A stretch of DNA of 5,600 nt from an uncultured Methylobacter sp. (GCA_903831545.1 CAIKYI010000513.1:1-5600); one strand, 5' to 3'; positions 1 to 5,600 are shown, numbered from the stretch's first letter. Numbers and translations are program-made. The notes: generated by a model from the letters alone, not told the origin.

Positions 1-208
1 AACCCGGTGTACGTAAAAAACCAAAACCATCCTGTAAAATTTCCAAAACCCCGTCGCCGGATATATCGTCACCCGCTTTTGCCTGCTTTTTCAATATTGC
101 AAAAATCAAGTCCTGCTTTCGTGATCTGGCTACATTTTCAAGCCCAAGGGACTCGGCGATTTCAATAACTTCACTTATTTGTTTTAATTTTAACTCAGTT
201 AGATTCAT
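1..208 (-). CDS. rho: Transcription termination factor Rho, N-terminal part (cut by window edge)
   Basis: The first 69 residues of Rho are visible, and the gene continues beyond base 1. The protein starts MNLTELK and runs through a helical N-terminal domain with a stretch reading [20 protein letters not shown], typical of the Rho N-terminal helical bundle. It then enters the start of the RNA-binding cold-shock-like fold, seen as [14 protein letters not shown] at about residues 53–66. Rho is a hexameric RNA-dependent ATPase helicase that loads on C-rich, unstructured RNA and ends transcription. The ATPase domain lies outside the window. The ATG at 206–208 is supported by the match to the E. 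coli Rho N-terminus. No clear Shine-Dalgarno sequence precedes it. The gene lies 186 bases downstream of trxA on the same strand, the order known from E. coli. Identification is very secure. Confidence 0.97.
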   Translation of the reverse strand, partial: MNLTELKLKQISEVIEIAESLGLENVARSRKQDLIFAILKKQAKAGDDISGDGVLEILQDGFGFLRTPG

Positions 209-310
209 ATAAAAGATAACTCAAGGAAAAGTATCTACGGTTTTAAAACCGCAACTACTAGGACAGGATATAACTCAGGGGTGTAGTTTATCGGGCGATA
301 TGATTGGGTG
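209..310 (-). promoter_or_regulatory. Predicted rho mRNA leader, C-rich and G-poor, possible autoregulatory rut region
   Basis: If transcription starts near base 310 (see the promoter at 317–344), the rho message has a leader of about 102 nucleotides. By hand count its first 50 nucleotides (310 down to 261) hold 19 C and only 5 G, with little obvious secondary structure. That is the composition Rho prefers for loading. The later part contains a perfect 14-base palindrome, CGGTTTTAAAACCG (238–251), and TGAGTTA occurs twice (217–223 and 271–277, read on the minus strand). In E. coli the rho leader mediates autogenous attenuation by Rho. Extending that to this leader is inference from composition and position. 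No open reading frame with a good start was seen in the leader. Confidence 0.45.
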
Positions 311-316
311 CGCATG

Positions 317-344
317 ATTATCGCACGTCATAAGTGTAACTCAA
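317..344 (-). promoter_or_regulatory. Candidate sigma70 promoter for rho
   Basis: On the minus strand, TTGAGT (339–344) and GATAAT (317–322) are separated by 16 bases. They match the sigma70 consensus at 4 of 6 and 5 of 6 positions. The predicted start is near base 310. A short inverted repeat, GTGCG / CGCAC with a 9-base loop (308–326), covers the -10 box and predicted start and could be an operator or chance. No terminator with a T-run follows trxA, so read-through from the trxA promoter into rho is also plausible. Confidence 0.45.
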
Positions 345-394
345 GAACTCAGCCCCGTCCAACCTTTTGTGACAGGTCTGAGTAAAGGGAGGTA

Positions 395-721
395 TTAAAT
401 GTTGGAATCAAGAAAGGCCGCAAGTTGCGATTTTGACAATGCGCCGACTTTAGTGGCTTCAACTTCGCCGTTCTTAAACAGCATTAACGTTGGAATGCCA
501 CGTACACCATAGTGTTGCGGAGTTTCCTGATTTTCATCTATATTCAATTTTACAACGGTCAATTTGTCTGCGTATTCATTGGCTATATCGTCCAGAATCG
601 GCGCAATCATTTTGCAGGGTCCGCACCATTCAGCCCAATAGTCAACCAGCACGGGACCAGCAGCCTTAATAACGATTTCGTTAAACTCACTATCACTTAC
701 ATGAAGGACTGAATTACTCAC
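395..721 (-). CDS. trxA: Thioredoxin 1
   Basis: This is a complete 108-residue thioredoxin, the usual size of the family. It is a cytoplasmic disulfide reductase that is re-reduced by thioredoxin reductase and supplies electrons to ribonucleotide reductase, methionine sulfoxide reductase and other partners. The active site WCGPC is at residues 32–36 (Cys33 and Cys36). The buried Asp27 and the cis-proline in GIPT (Pro77) are present, and the C-terminal part reads [15 protein letters not shown], very like E. coli TrxA. I chose the GTG at 719–721 as start: it gives the family N-terminus (SNSVLHVSD), has GGAG 8 bases upstream, and lies about 22 bases below a strong promoter. A longer frame opening with TTG at 778 would overlap the promoter -35 box and adds a non-homologous hydrophobic stretch. 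It is followed by rho and diverges from rhlB, as in E. coli. Confidence 0.97.
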   Translation of the reverse strand: MSNSVLHVSDSEFNEIVIKAAGPVLVDYWAEWCGPCKMIAPILDDIANEYADKLTVVKLNIDENQETPQHYGVRGIPTLMLFKNGEVEATKVGALSKSQLAAFLDSNI

Positions 722-727
722 TTTAAT

Positions 728-733
728 TTCTCC
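728..733 (-). promoter_or_regulatory. Ribosome binding site that fixes the trxA GTG start
   Basis: On the minus strand GGAGAA lies 6 bases upstream of the GTG at 719–721 (GGAG is 8 bases away). It is the only clear Shine-Dalgarno sequence ahead of any complete gene in this window. It supports the GTG start over the upstream TTG at 776–778. Confidence 0.75.
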
Positions 734-749
734 AAATATAAAAATTAAA

Positions 750-778
750 ACTATAGGAGGGATAAGGCAAGTAGTCAA
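750..778 (-). promoter_or_regulatory. Strong sigma70-type promoter of trxA
   Basis: On the minus strand, TTGACT (773–778) and TATAGT (750–755) are spaced by exactly 17 bases, each matching the consensus at 5 of 6 positions. The expected transcription start near base 743 leaves a leader of about 22 bases that includes the GGAG ribosome binding site. The -35 hexamer runs into the left arm of the inverted repeat at 777–799, so a protein bound there could block polymerase. Confidence 0.75.
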
Positions 779-799
779 TCAATTTCAGCTGAATTGATT
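777..799. repeat. Operator-like inverted repeat between trxA and rhlB
   Basis: Perfect 8-base arms AATCAATT (777–784) and AATTGATT (792–799) flank the 7-base centre TCAGCTG. The element lies in the 98-base gap between two divergent genes, touches the trxA -35 box, and starts 21 bases before the rhlB start codon. As RNA on the plus strand it would be an AT-rich hairpin followed by a short T-run, too weak for a convincing terminator. Its position suits an operator better. The binding protein, if any, is unknown. Confidence 0.4.
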
Positions 800-819
800 T
801 TTACGTTATGCTATAGCTT

Positions 820-2133
820 ATGAAAAATACCCATTTAACTCAAACTCGCTTTTGTAATTTAGAACTGTCTGATTCTATCCTTCGCGGATTAAAAGACGCC
901 GGTTTTAATCATTGCACTCCAATACAGCATAAAGCCCTACCCTTATCCTTAAGGGGAAAAGATGTTGCGGGCCAGGCACAAACCGGCACCGGAAAAACAG
1001 CCGCTTTTTTACTGGCCACTTTTCAGCATTTATTAAATGATGAGGATGAATTGGACAGTAACGAAATTGACGCAGAAGAGCCTGTCCCTAAAGCTGTTGC
1101 CAGGCTTAAACACAACATAAATCCCAGCGCCATTATTCTGGCGCCTACTCGCGAGTTAGCCATTCAAATCCACAAGGATGCTTTGCAACTGGGCAAACAT
1201 CTTAATCTGAAATTGGCTCTCATATACGGAGGCACTGACTATCAAAAGCAACTTGACAGTCTCAAAGCCAATGTTGATATTATCATCGGTACACCGGGGC
1301 GTATCATTGATTTCTACCGTCAGAATACCTTCAGCCTGGATAATGTTAAAGTCACAGTGATGGATGAAGCTGACCGGATGTTTGATTTGGGTTTTATTAA
1401 AGACATACGCTATTTACTAAGGCGAATGCCACCGCCTGATCAGCGATTGAACATGCTTTTTTCTGCAACTTTGTCTTACAAGGTTACGGAACTTGCATAT
1501 GAACACATGAACAATCCGGTACTCATACGCATCGAAACCGAAGAAGTGACCTCCAAAGCGATACAACAAAGTGCATTTTGTCCATCAAATGAACAAAAAA
1601 TCCCTTTGTTGATCGGCATACTGAACCAACATAAACCTCAACGCAGTATCATTTTTGTCAACACCAAACGCTGTGCCGAACAACTTGATGACACACTGAA
1701 CGCTAATGGCTACAAAACTGCGGCACTCAGCGGTGATGTACCACAAGACAAACGCCAGCGTCTACTTGCGGATTTTCAGGAAAACAAGATCACCTTGTTA
1801 ATTGCGACCGATGTTGCAGCCCGAGGCCTGCATATTGCCGATGTTTCCCATGTCTTTAATTACGATTTACCGCAGGATGCGGAAGATTATGTTCACAGAA
1901 TTGGCCGTACCGCACGCTTTGGCACCAGTGGTATAGCGATCAGTTTTATCTGTGAACAGTATGCCTATTCAATGCCGGATATTGAAGACTACATCGACCA
2001 GAAAATTCCGGTACTGACTATCACGGAAGATCTTTTAGCTGAAATTATTATTCCGGCAAAAAGACCGGAAAGAACCAAATCCGACTATCAGGGCAAACGC
2101 CCGGCTCAAAATAAAACAGGCAGGCCGCGCTGA
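820..2133 (+). CDS. rhlB: ATP-dependent RNA helicase RhlB (DEAD-box)
   Basis: A complete 437-residue DEAD-box helicase. In E. coli RhlB unwinds structured RNA within the RNase E degradosome, and the genomic setting (divergent from trxA–rho) is the same. All motifs are in order: Q motif ending CTPIQ (32–36), motif I AQTGTGKT (53–60), Ia PTRELA (109–114), Ib TPGR (158–161), II DEAD (182–185), III SAT (215–217), IV IIFVNT (277–282), V ATDVAARG (329–336) and VI HRIGRTAR (359–366). RhlB-specific stretches include RRMPPPDQRLNMLFSATLSY and HVFNYDLP. The last 25 or so residues form a basic, probably disordered tail. Between motifs I and Ia there is an acidic insert (9 of residues 74–87 are Asp or Glu). 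The ATG at 820 is the first possible start, since a stop lies in frame at 814–816, and its product matches the E. coli N-terminus (THLT near residue 4). No ribosome binding site is seen upstream. Confidence 0.96.
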   Translation: MKNTHLTQTRFCNLELSDSILRGLKDAGFNHCTPIQHKALPLSLRGKDVAGQAQTGTGKTAAFLLATFQHLLNDEDELDSNEIDAEEPVPKAVARLKHNINPSAIILAPTRELAIQIHKDALQLGKHLNLKLALIYGGTDYQKQLDSLKANVDIIIGTPGRIIDFYRQNTFSLDNVKVTVMDEADRMFDLGFIKDIRYLLRRMPPPDQRLNMLFSATLSYKVTELAYEHMNNPVLIRIETEEVTSKAIQQSAFCPSNEQKIPLLIGILNQHKPQRSIIFVNTKRCAEQLDDTLNANGYKTAALSGDVPQDKRQRLLADFQENKITLLIATDVAARGLHIADVSHVFNYDLPQDAEDYVHRIGRTARFGTSGIAISFICEQYAYSMPDIEDYIDQKIPVLTITEDLLAEIIIPAKRPERTKSDYQGKRPAQNKTGRPR

Positions 2134-2150
2134 TTCGATAGACATCAAGC

Positions 2151-2183
2151 CCCGTAGGCTGGGCGAAGCCTAGCGTGCTCAAC
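2151..2183. repeat. Stem-forming intergenic element, possibly a degenerate dispersed repeat
   Basis: This fills most of the 56-base gap between the convergent genes rhlB and yrfG. TAGGCT (2155–2160) and AGCCTA (2167–2172) form a 6-base-pair stem with a 6-base loop. An alternative larger pairing joins GCTGGGC (2158–2164) with GCTCAAC (2177–2183), with one mismatch and one G–T wobble. The wording (GTAGGCTGGGCGAAGCCTAGCG) resembles the GTAGG-TTGGGC type of short palindromic repeats scattered in many proteobacterial intergenic regions. That resemblance is from memory and untested. There is no T-run on either strand, so it is not a standard intrinsic terminator, although it could block or protect RNA ends of both genes. 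Confidence 0.4.
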
Positions 2184-2189
2184 TTCAGA

Positions 2190-2849
2190 CTACAGACCAA
2201 TCATCAACTCCCGAAAATCTTCAATGGCAGGATAGGCCGTTATTTCCTTTTTAGGCTGTTGGGAGTCCGGTCTGCTTATCGAAATCAAATAACCTATGCC
2301 AAACTGCCTTGCTGCATTAAGTACCGGCAAACTATCATCAACCATCATCGTAGTTGGATTTTGGAATTGCTGTTGCTGTTGTAACAAGCGCCAAAAATCA
2401 GGATGCTCTTTGGGAAACCCCAGGTCATGTGAGCTGATAATGCCATCGAAAAACGCCTGCAAACAGGTTTTTTCCATCTTTAAATTCAGGCTATCCCGGT
2501 GTGCATTAGTCACAAGAAACACCCGCTTTGACGAGCCATGAATTTTTTCCAAAAACTCTGTCACATGGGGCAAGACCGCTATTAATCCGGAAACTTCCGC
2601 TTTTAATCCGGCAATATCCAACTCTAAAACCTCACTCCAATAATCCAGGCAATACCACTCCAGTTTACCTTCCATACTTTTAAAGCGCGGTTGCAATTGT
2701 TGCTTGGCTATATCTATCGACAAGCCCTGTTTTTTTGCAAAGTTAAGCGGCACAAACTCTTTCCAAAAATGATTATCAAAATTCAAATCCAGTAGAGTGC
2801 CATCCATATCCAGTAAAACAGTATCGATTTTTTTCCAATCAATGATCAT
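2190..2849 (-). CDS. yrfG: HAD-family GMP/IMP nucleotidase YrfG
   Basis: A complete 219-residue haloacid-dehalogenase-type phosphatase, close to the length of E. coli YrfG, whose known activity is 5'-dephosphorylation of purine mononucleotides such as GMP and IMP. HAD motif I DMDGT is at residues 14–18 (nucleophile Asp14, acid/base Asp16), motif II is Thr114 in VTNAH, motif III is Lys147 in GFPKE, and motif IV is the acidic pair Asp171-Asp172 in VDDS. The YrfG-specific strings LDMDGTLLDLNFDN and LEWYCLDYWSE are strongly conserved. Residues 157–161 are five glutamines encoded by alternating CAA and CAG codons. The ATG at 2847–2849 fits the homologue N-terminus; no Shine-Dalgarno sequence precedes it. 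It faces rhlB at its 3' end and diverges from nudE, also a nucleotide-hydrolase gene. Cytoplasmic. Confidence 0.9.
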   Translation of the reverse strand: MIIDWKKIDTVLLDMDGTLLDLNFDNHFWKEFVPLNFAKKQGLSIDIAKQQLQPRFKSMEGKLEWYCLDYWSEVLELDIAGLKAEVSGLIAVLPHVTEFLEKIHGSSKRVFLVTNAHRDSLNLKMEKTCLQAFFDGIISSHDLGFPKEHPDFWRLLQQQQQFQNPTTMMVDDSLPVLNAARQFGIGYLISISRPDSQQPKKEITAYPAIEDFRELMIGL

Positions 2850-2854
2850 AGTGG

Positions 2855-2884
2855 GTTATATTTGATTAAAATTATTTTACACAA
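2855..2884 (-). promoter_or_regulatory. Possible yrfG promoter, implying a near-leaderless mRNA
   Basis: On the minus strand, TTGTGT (2879–2884) and TATAAC (2855–2860) are spaced by 18 bases. The -10 box matches at 5 of 6 positions and the -35 box at 3 of 6. The predicted start falls almost on the yrfG ATG at 2849. The spacer contains the palindrome TAAAATTATTTTA (2867–2879). No equally good promoter for nudE was found in this gap. Confidence 0.3.
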
Positions 2885-2893
2885 TACCAAAAA

Positions 2894-3460
2894 ATGCCTG
2901 AAAAACCGATCATCCTCAACAAAAAAACCATAGCAAAAAGCCGCTTGTTCCGCATTGAATCTCTGGATATTGAGTTTAGTAATGGTGCACTGCGCAATTA
3001 CGAACGACTGGCTCGTGGCAACCCGGGTAGCGGCGCGGTACTTATCGTTCCTATGCTTGATAGCGAAACTGTATTATTAATCCGGGAATATTCTGCCGGT
3101 GTCCATCGCTACGAACTTGGTTTACCCAAAGGAAAAACTGATGCGGGCGAATCTTTTCTGGAAGCCGCTAATCGCGAACTTAAGGAAGAAGTCGGTTTTG
3201 GCGCAAGAAACCTGCATCACTTAAGTTCTTTTTCCATAGCGCCATCCTATCTGGAACACATGACCGAAATTGTTATTGCCCAGGATTTATATGCCGAAAA
3301 ACTGGAAGGCGATGAACCGGAAGAACTGGAAGTTGTTCCCTGGAAATTAAGCCGTATCAATGAGCTATTATCCACGGGAGAATGTACAGAAGCCCGTTCA
3401 ATTGCGGCGTTGTTTATGACGGTGGAATATTTTAAATCGCAAAGTTTCCTGAATAAATAA
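2894..3460 (+). CDS. nudE: ADP compounds hydrolase NudE (Nudix family)
   Basis: A complete 188-residue Nudix hydrolase very like E. coli NudE, which cleaves ADP-ribose, NADH and diadenosine oligophosphates such as Ap3A into mononucleotides using divalent metal. The Nudix box spans residues 80–102 in the form G-x5-E-x7-REL-x-EE-x-GF, with the metal-binding core Arg94, Glu95, Glu98 and Glu99 intact. NudE-type strings flank it: KSRLFRIESLDIEFSNG near the N-terminus, IREYSAGVHRYELGLPKG before the box, and APSY then LEGDEPE after it. The ATG at 2894 is the only ATG in frame after the stop at 2867–2869, and its product aligns with the E. coli N-terminus. No ribosome binding site is visible (the upstream bases are AT-rich). 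It diverges from yrfG by 44 bases and converges on batD with 62 bases between stop codons. I saw no clear terminator in that gap. Confidence 0.93.
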   Translation: MPEKPIILNKKTIAKSRLFRIESLDIEFSNGALRNYERLARGNPGSGAVLIVPMLDSETVLLIREYSAGVHRYELGLPKGKTDAGESFLEAANRELKEEVGFGARNLHHLSSFSIAPSYLEHMTEIVIAQDLYAEKLEGDEPEELEVVPWKLSRINELLSTGECTEARSIAALFMTVEYFKSQSFLNK

Positions 3461-3522
3461 CATTGCTGCCGACAGAAAACATCCCCTTAAAAGTCTACAG
3501 GTCAAAACTGACGCAAGTTATG

Positions 3523-5214
3523 TCACAAGCGATTAAGCGGCTCCAGTTTATTATCAAACGGAGCTGATTTTGTATCCCGGGCTTTGTTTTCACTGAACGC
3601 CTGAAACAGCCTTTTACCTTGCCATTGCTCGGCATTATCTGCATACAAAGCCTGATTCAACAGCATAATTTCGTCCCGTAACCGGGCATCGCTCAACGCT
3701 GCGATAGCTCCCACATTTTGTACAGGCAAACCTGTAAATTTCAGTTTACCCCAAGCTAACAATGCATCTTTTGCCGCTATAGGATTATTATCGACACAGG
3801 CTTTTTTTAGTATTTTTACGCAATCCTGCAATCGAATTTCTGAGTCATTTTTTTCCGGCACAGGTTTTTTAAAGCTATGTATCTTTAAAAAATAAATCAC
3901 TGTAAGCAGCCAGCCCAAAGCCAAAAACAATGTTGCCCACAACCAGACATTTGTTTGTTGTGCCTGAATAGCAAGCTGTGTTTCTATCGTTTTTGATTCG
4001 GACTCAACCGGAATTGACGAGTTTGTAACAGGAGCTATCTGGACTCCGGGCGCATCCACTGCAGTTATTATTGTTTCAGGAATTTTGGCAGTTTCCATTT
4101 TCTGGGTCTGGGTGTTAAACCAGGGAATTTCTATGGCAGGTAATTTATAGCTACCTGCTTTTGAAGGGATAATGGCTATTTTTTCTTCCCTTAAAGCCAT
4201 CACACCTTCCGGTTGCTTTTGTTCTTTTAATACAGGTTGATCAGGATAAGTTTTTAACAGTTCCTCGACTTTACCTGAATTTAACTCAGGTAGCTGACCT
4301 ACCGTTGTGCCTTTTGCCAGAAGCGACAAGGTTCGTGTTACCGGTTCGCCCACTTTTATTTGCTGGTTATCGCCCGACCATTCCTCTTTCAGAACCAGTT
4401 GCTCGGCAGACAGCCAGTGTTGTCCGGTAAACGTTGCCGGAACGGGTTTTACATTCAGTGTCACCGATTTGGAGGTAATCTTTTTGGTTTTAGTCGTGCG
4501 TTGATTAAAAAACCCGTTAAAATTCGGCCGACTATTAACCGCTACCTCTGCGGTTAATAACACCGGTTTAATAATTACAGCACCGCTTTTTTGTGGAAAA
4601 ATCGCATACTTGCGCTGCGTAACCAAATAATTGACGCCATTAATCTGAGTATTGTAATTACTGTCATCACCCAGTTTTTCAATCACCGCATCGCTTAATT
4701 CCGGTTCATTCAAACCTGCCTGTGCGATTTCGACTCTTCTGTATAACCTCACGGTATAAAGAACCTGCGATTGCACATAAGGATTTTCTGGCGTCGCCTC
4801 GACCTCCAAAAACAAGTCGCTGTCAGTATCAACAGCTTTATTGGCTGTTGCCTGTGTTACCAAAATACTGGCAGGCACACTTGTATCATTACCAAACTTC
4901 ACTTCTGGCACAATCAGGCTACCCGGATGTTTGGCCATCACACTGAGCGTCCATTGAATGGTTTTACTGGACTGTCCATTAACCCATGACGAATTACTGC
5001 TCTGGCTTTGACCGAGTATCTCAAAGTCCTGTTCCATCGGCGCAAAATCAGGATCATTATCCGGCGTGTCATCGGCAGTAAAAATGATCTGGAACGATTC
5101 GTCCAGACTGACCGGATTGCGATCAAAGGTCACGCCAATTTGTGCGGCAAAGACAGGACCAACAAAGCTTAAAAGTAACAGCAACAATATTTTTTTCATA
5201 GTCTTCATGTTCAT
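3523..5214 (-). CDS. batD: BatD family envelope protein (Bat aerotolerance-type operon)
   Basis: A complete 563-residue protein with BatD architecture. The signal peptide has a Lys-rich start and a run of leucines, with likely cleavage after Ala23. A long beta-rich periplasmic part spans about 25–420, one membrane helix covers about 423–444, and a cytoplasmic helical tail follows (about 458–540). Family hallmarks are YNTQINGVNYLVTQRKYAIF (187–206) followed by PQKSG, the YPDQP box (323–327) and LPAIEIPWFNTQTQKMETA (358–376). BatD proteins are normally encoded with MoxR ATPase, a DUF58 protein and VWA-domain proteins BatA/BatB. The Bat complex was linked to aerotolerance in Bacteroides, but its biochemical role is unsettled. 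Its start lies 5 bases after the stop of the upstream kinase gene, so they are probably co-transcribed and coupled. Starts at 5214, 5208 and 5199 are all possible; the last gives a compact signal peptide. No strong ribosome binding site discriminates among them. Confidence 0.88.
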   Translation of the reverse strand: MNMKTMKKILLLLLLSFVGPVFAAQIGVTFDRNPVSLDESFQIIFTADDTPDNDPDFAPMEQDFEILGQSQSSNSSWVNGQSSKTIQWTLSVMAKHPGSLIVPEVKFGNDTSVPASILVTQATANKAVDTDSDLFLEVEATPENPYVQSQVLYTVRLYRRVEIAQAGLNEPELSDAVIEKLGDDSNYNTQINGVNYLVTQRKYAIFPQKSGAVIIKPVLLTAEVAVNSRPNFNGFFNQRTTKTKKITSKSVTLNVKPVPATFTGQHWLSAEQLVLKEEWSGDNQQIKVGEPVTRTLSLLAKGTTVGQLPELNSGKVEELLKTYPDQPVLKEQKQPEGVMALREEKIAIIPSKAGSYKLPAIEIPWFNTQTQKMETAKIPETIITAVDAPGVQIAPVTNSSIPVESESKTIETQLAIQAQQTNVWLWATLFLALGWLLTVIYFLKIHSFKKPVPEKNDSEIRLQDCVKILKKACVDNNPIAAKDALLAWGKLKFTGLPVQNVGAIAALSDARLRDEIMLLNQALYADNAEQWQGKRLFQAFSENKARDTKSAPFDNKLEPLNRL

Positions 5215-5219
5215 TTAGA

Positions 5220-5600
5220 TTATTCAAGACCCCAGTCTGATATAAACGGTCGATAAAAGTTCAAATCCTGAACCGTGGCACCCGTTTGAGTCACTAAAGC
5301 TGATGCGAACGCTTGAGCTCGCTCCATAGTTAATTGCAAAGACCAAGCCTGTTCCATGCCCAACAGTAAAACCGCTGAAAAAGCATCGCCTGCGCCTACG
5401 GTATCGACGATCTGCAAAGCCTTGTTCGGTATAACTTCAATAAATTCATTCACGTTAGTTAGGGCCAACGCACCCTGGCTACCACAAGTAACCACCAAAA
5501 CCTCAAGTTCATATTGCTCCAATAACTTCCGCATTGTGGTTTGCAGGGTATTTTGTTGGGGCATTAATTTTTGTAATTCATCCTGATTAAGCTTAACCCA
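5220..5600 (-). CDS. PfkB/ribokinase-family carbohydrate kinase, C-terminal part (cut by window edge)
   Basis: The last 126 residues of a PfkB-family sugar kinase are visible. The reading frame is open through base 5600, so the gene begins outside the window. An internal ATG at 5562–5564 is not the start, since the upstream sequence (WVKLNQDEL) is a conserved family segment. Visible motifs are the substrate/nucleotide-region NQDEL, VVTCGSQGA, and the family signature DTVGAGDAF, with the catalytic base Asp in GAGD (residue 72 of the visible part). Such enzymes phosphorylate sugars or nucleosides with ATP (fructokinase, ribokinase, adenosine kinase and others). The sugar-binding N-terminal half is missing, so the substrate cannot be given; fructokinase-like is only a guess. 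It ends 5 bases before batD on the same strand. Confidence 0.9.
   Translation of the reverse strand, partial: WVKLNQDELQKLMPQQNTLQTTMRKLLEQYELEVLVVTCGSQGALALTNVNEFIEVIPNKALQIVDTVGAGDAFSAVLLLGMEQAWSLQLTMERAQAFASALVTQTGATVQDLNFYRPFISDWGLE

Noticed and set aside
308..326. GTGCG/CGCAC inverted repeat as a terminator after trxA
   Set aside because: It has only 5-base arms with a 9-base loop and no T-run on the minus strand, and it overlaps the candidate rho promoter.
722..778. N-terminal extension of thioredoxin to a TTG start at 778 (127 residues)
   Set aside because: It would begin within the -35 box and run across the -10 box of a strong promoter, lacks homology to thioredoxins, and the GTG at 721 has a well-placed GGAG.
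2175..2541. Small plus-strand frames opposite yrfG
   Set aside because: They are shadows of a conserved phosphatase gene, with Cys-runs and low-complexity products and no ribosome binding sites.
3461..3522. Terminator between convergent nudE and batD
   Set aside because: Only a 4-base stem (GTCA/TGAC near 3501–3512) without a T-run was found. Nothing in these 62 bases supports a terminator call.
4307..5126. Small frames on both strands within batD
   Set aside because: All overlap the well-supported batD reading frame and encode no recognisable protein.
5562..5564. ATG as the start of a short 114-residue kinase gene
   Set aside because: The frame is open upstream to the window edge and encodes conserved PfkB sequence (WVKLNQDEL), so the gene is cut by the window and not short.
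1..5600. A novel defence or mobile system
   Set aside because: Every long reading frame belongs to a recognisable housekeeping or envelope family. No integrase, transposase, toxin–antitoxin pair, CRISPR array or tRNA-adjacent attachment site was seen.

Overview
The window is a stretch of ordinary chromosomal housekeeping DNA from a gammaproteobacterium, with no phage, transposase, CRISPR or defence genes. The assignment rests on the order rhlB / trxA–rho (the arrangement found in Escherichia coli) and on close recognisable homologues of the E. coli nucleotide-cleanup genes nudE and yrfG. The moderately AT-rich composition, the form of RhlB motif VI and a gammaproteobacterial-type BatD suggest a lineage outside the enterics, possibly a methanotroph-like or similar environmental group. 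That last step is a weak inference.

Layout: the 5' end of rho (1–208, minus, cut by the window edge) is preceded by a leader of about 100 bases with its own candidate promoter. Upstream of it lies trxA (395–721, minus, GTG start) with a very good sigma70 promoter. The DEAD-box helicase gene rhlB (820–2133, plus) diverges from trxA across a 98-base gap that contains an inverted repeat over the trxA -35 box. rhlB converges on yrfG (2190–2849, minus), with a degenerate stem-forming repeat-like element between the two. yrfG and nudE (2894–3460, plus) diverge from a gap of only 44 bases. nudE then converges on batD (3523–5214, minus), which follows a PfkB-family sugar kinase (5220 to beyond 5600, minus) by only 5 bases.

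Functionally, rho and rhlB both belong to RNA termination and decay, and trxA is the general disulfide reductase. NudE hydrolyses ADP-ribose, NADH and Ap3A-type dinucleotides, and YrfG dephosphorylates purine mononucleotides, so that divergent pair looks like nucleotide housekeeping. BatD is an envelope protein usually encoded with MoxR and VWA-domain proteins. Here no bat partner is visible, and the gene appears translationally coupled to a carbohydrate kinase.

I found no convincing undescribed system. The items most worth a second look are the C-rich, G-poor rho leader with recurrent UGAGUUA motifs, the operator-like inverted repeat between trxA and rhlB, the missing Shine-Dalgarno sequences at several starts, and the kinase–batD coupling.
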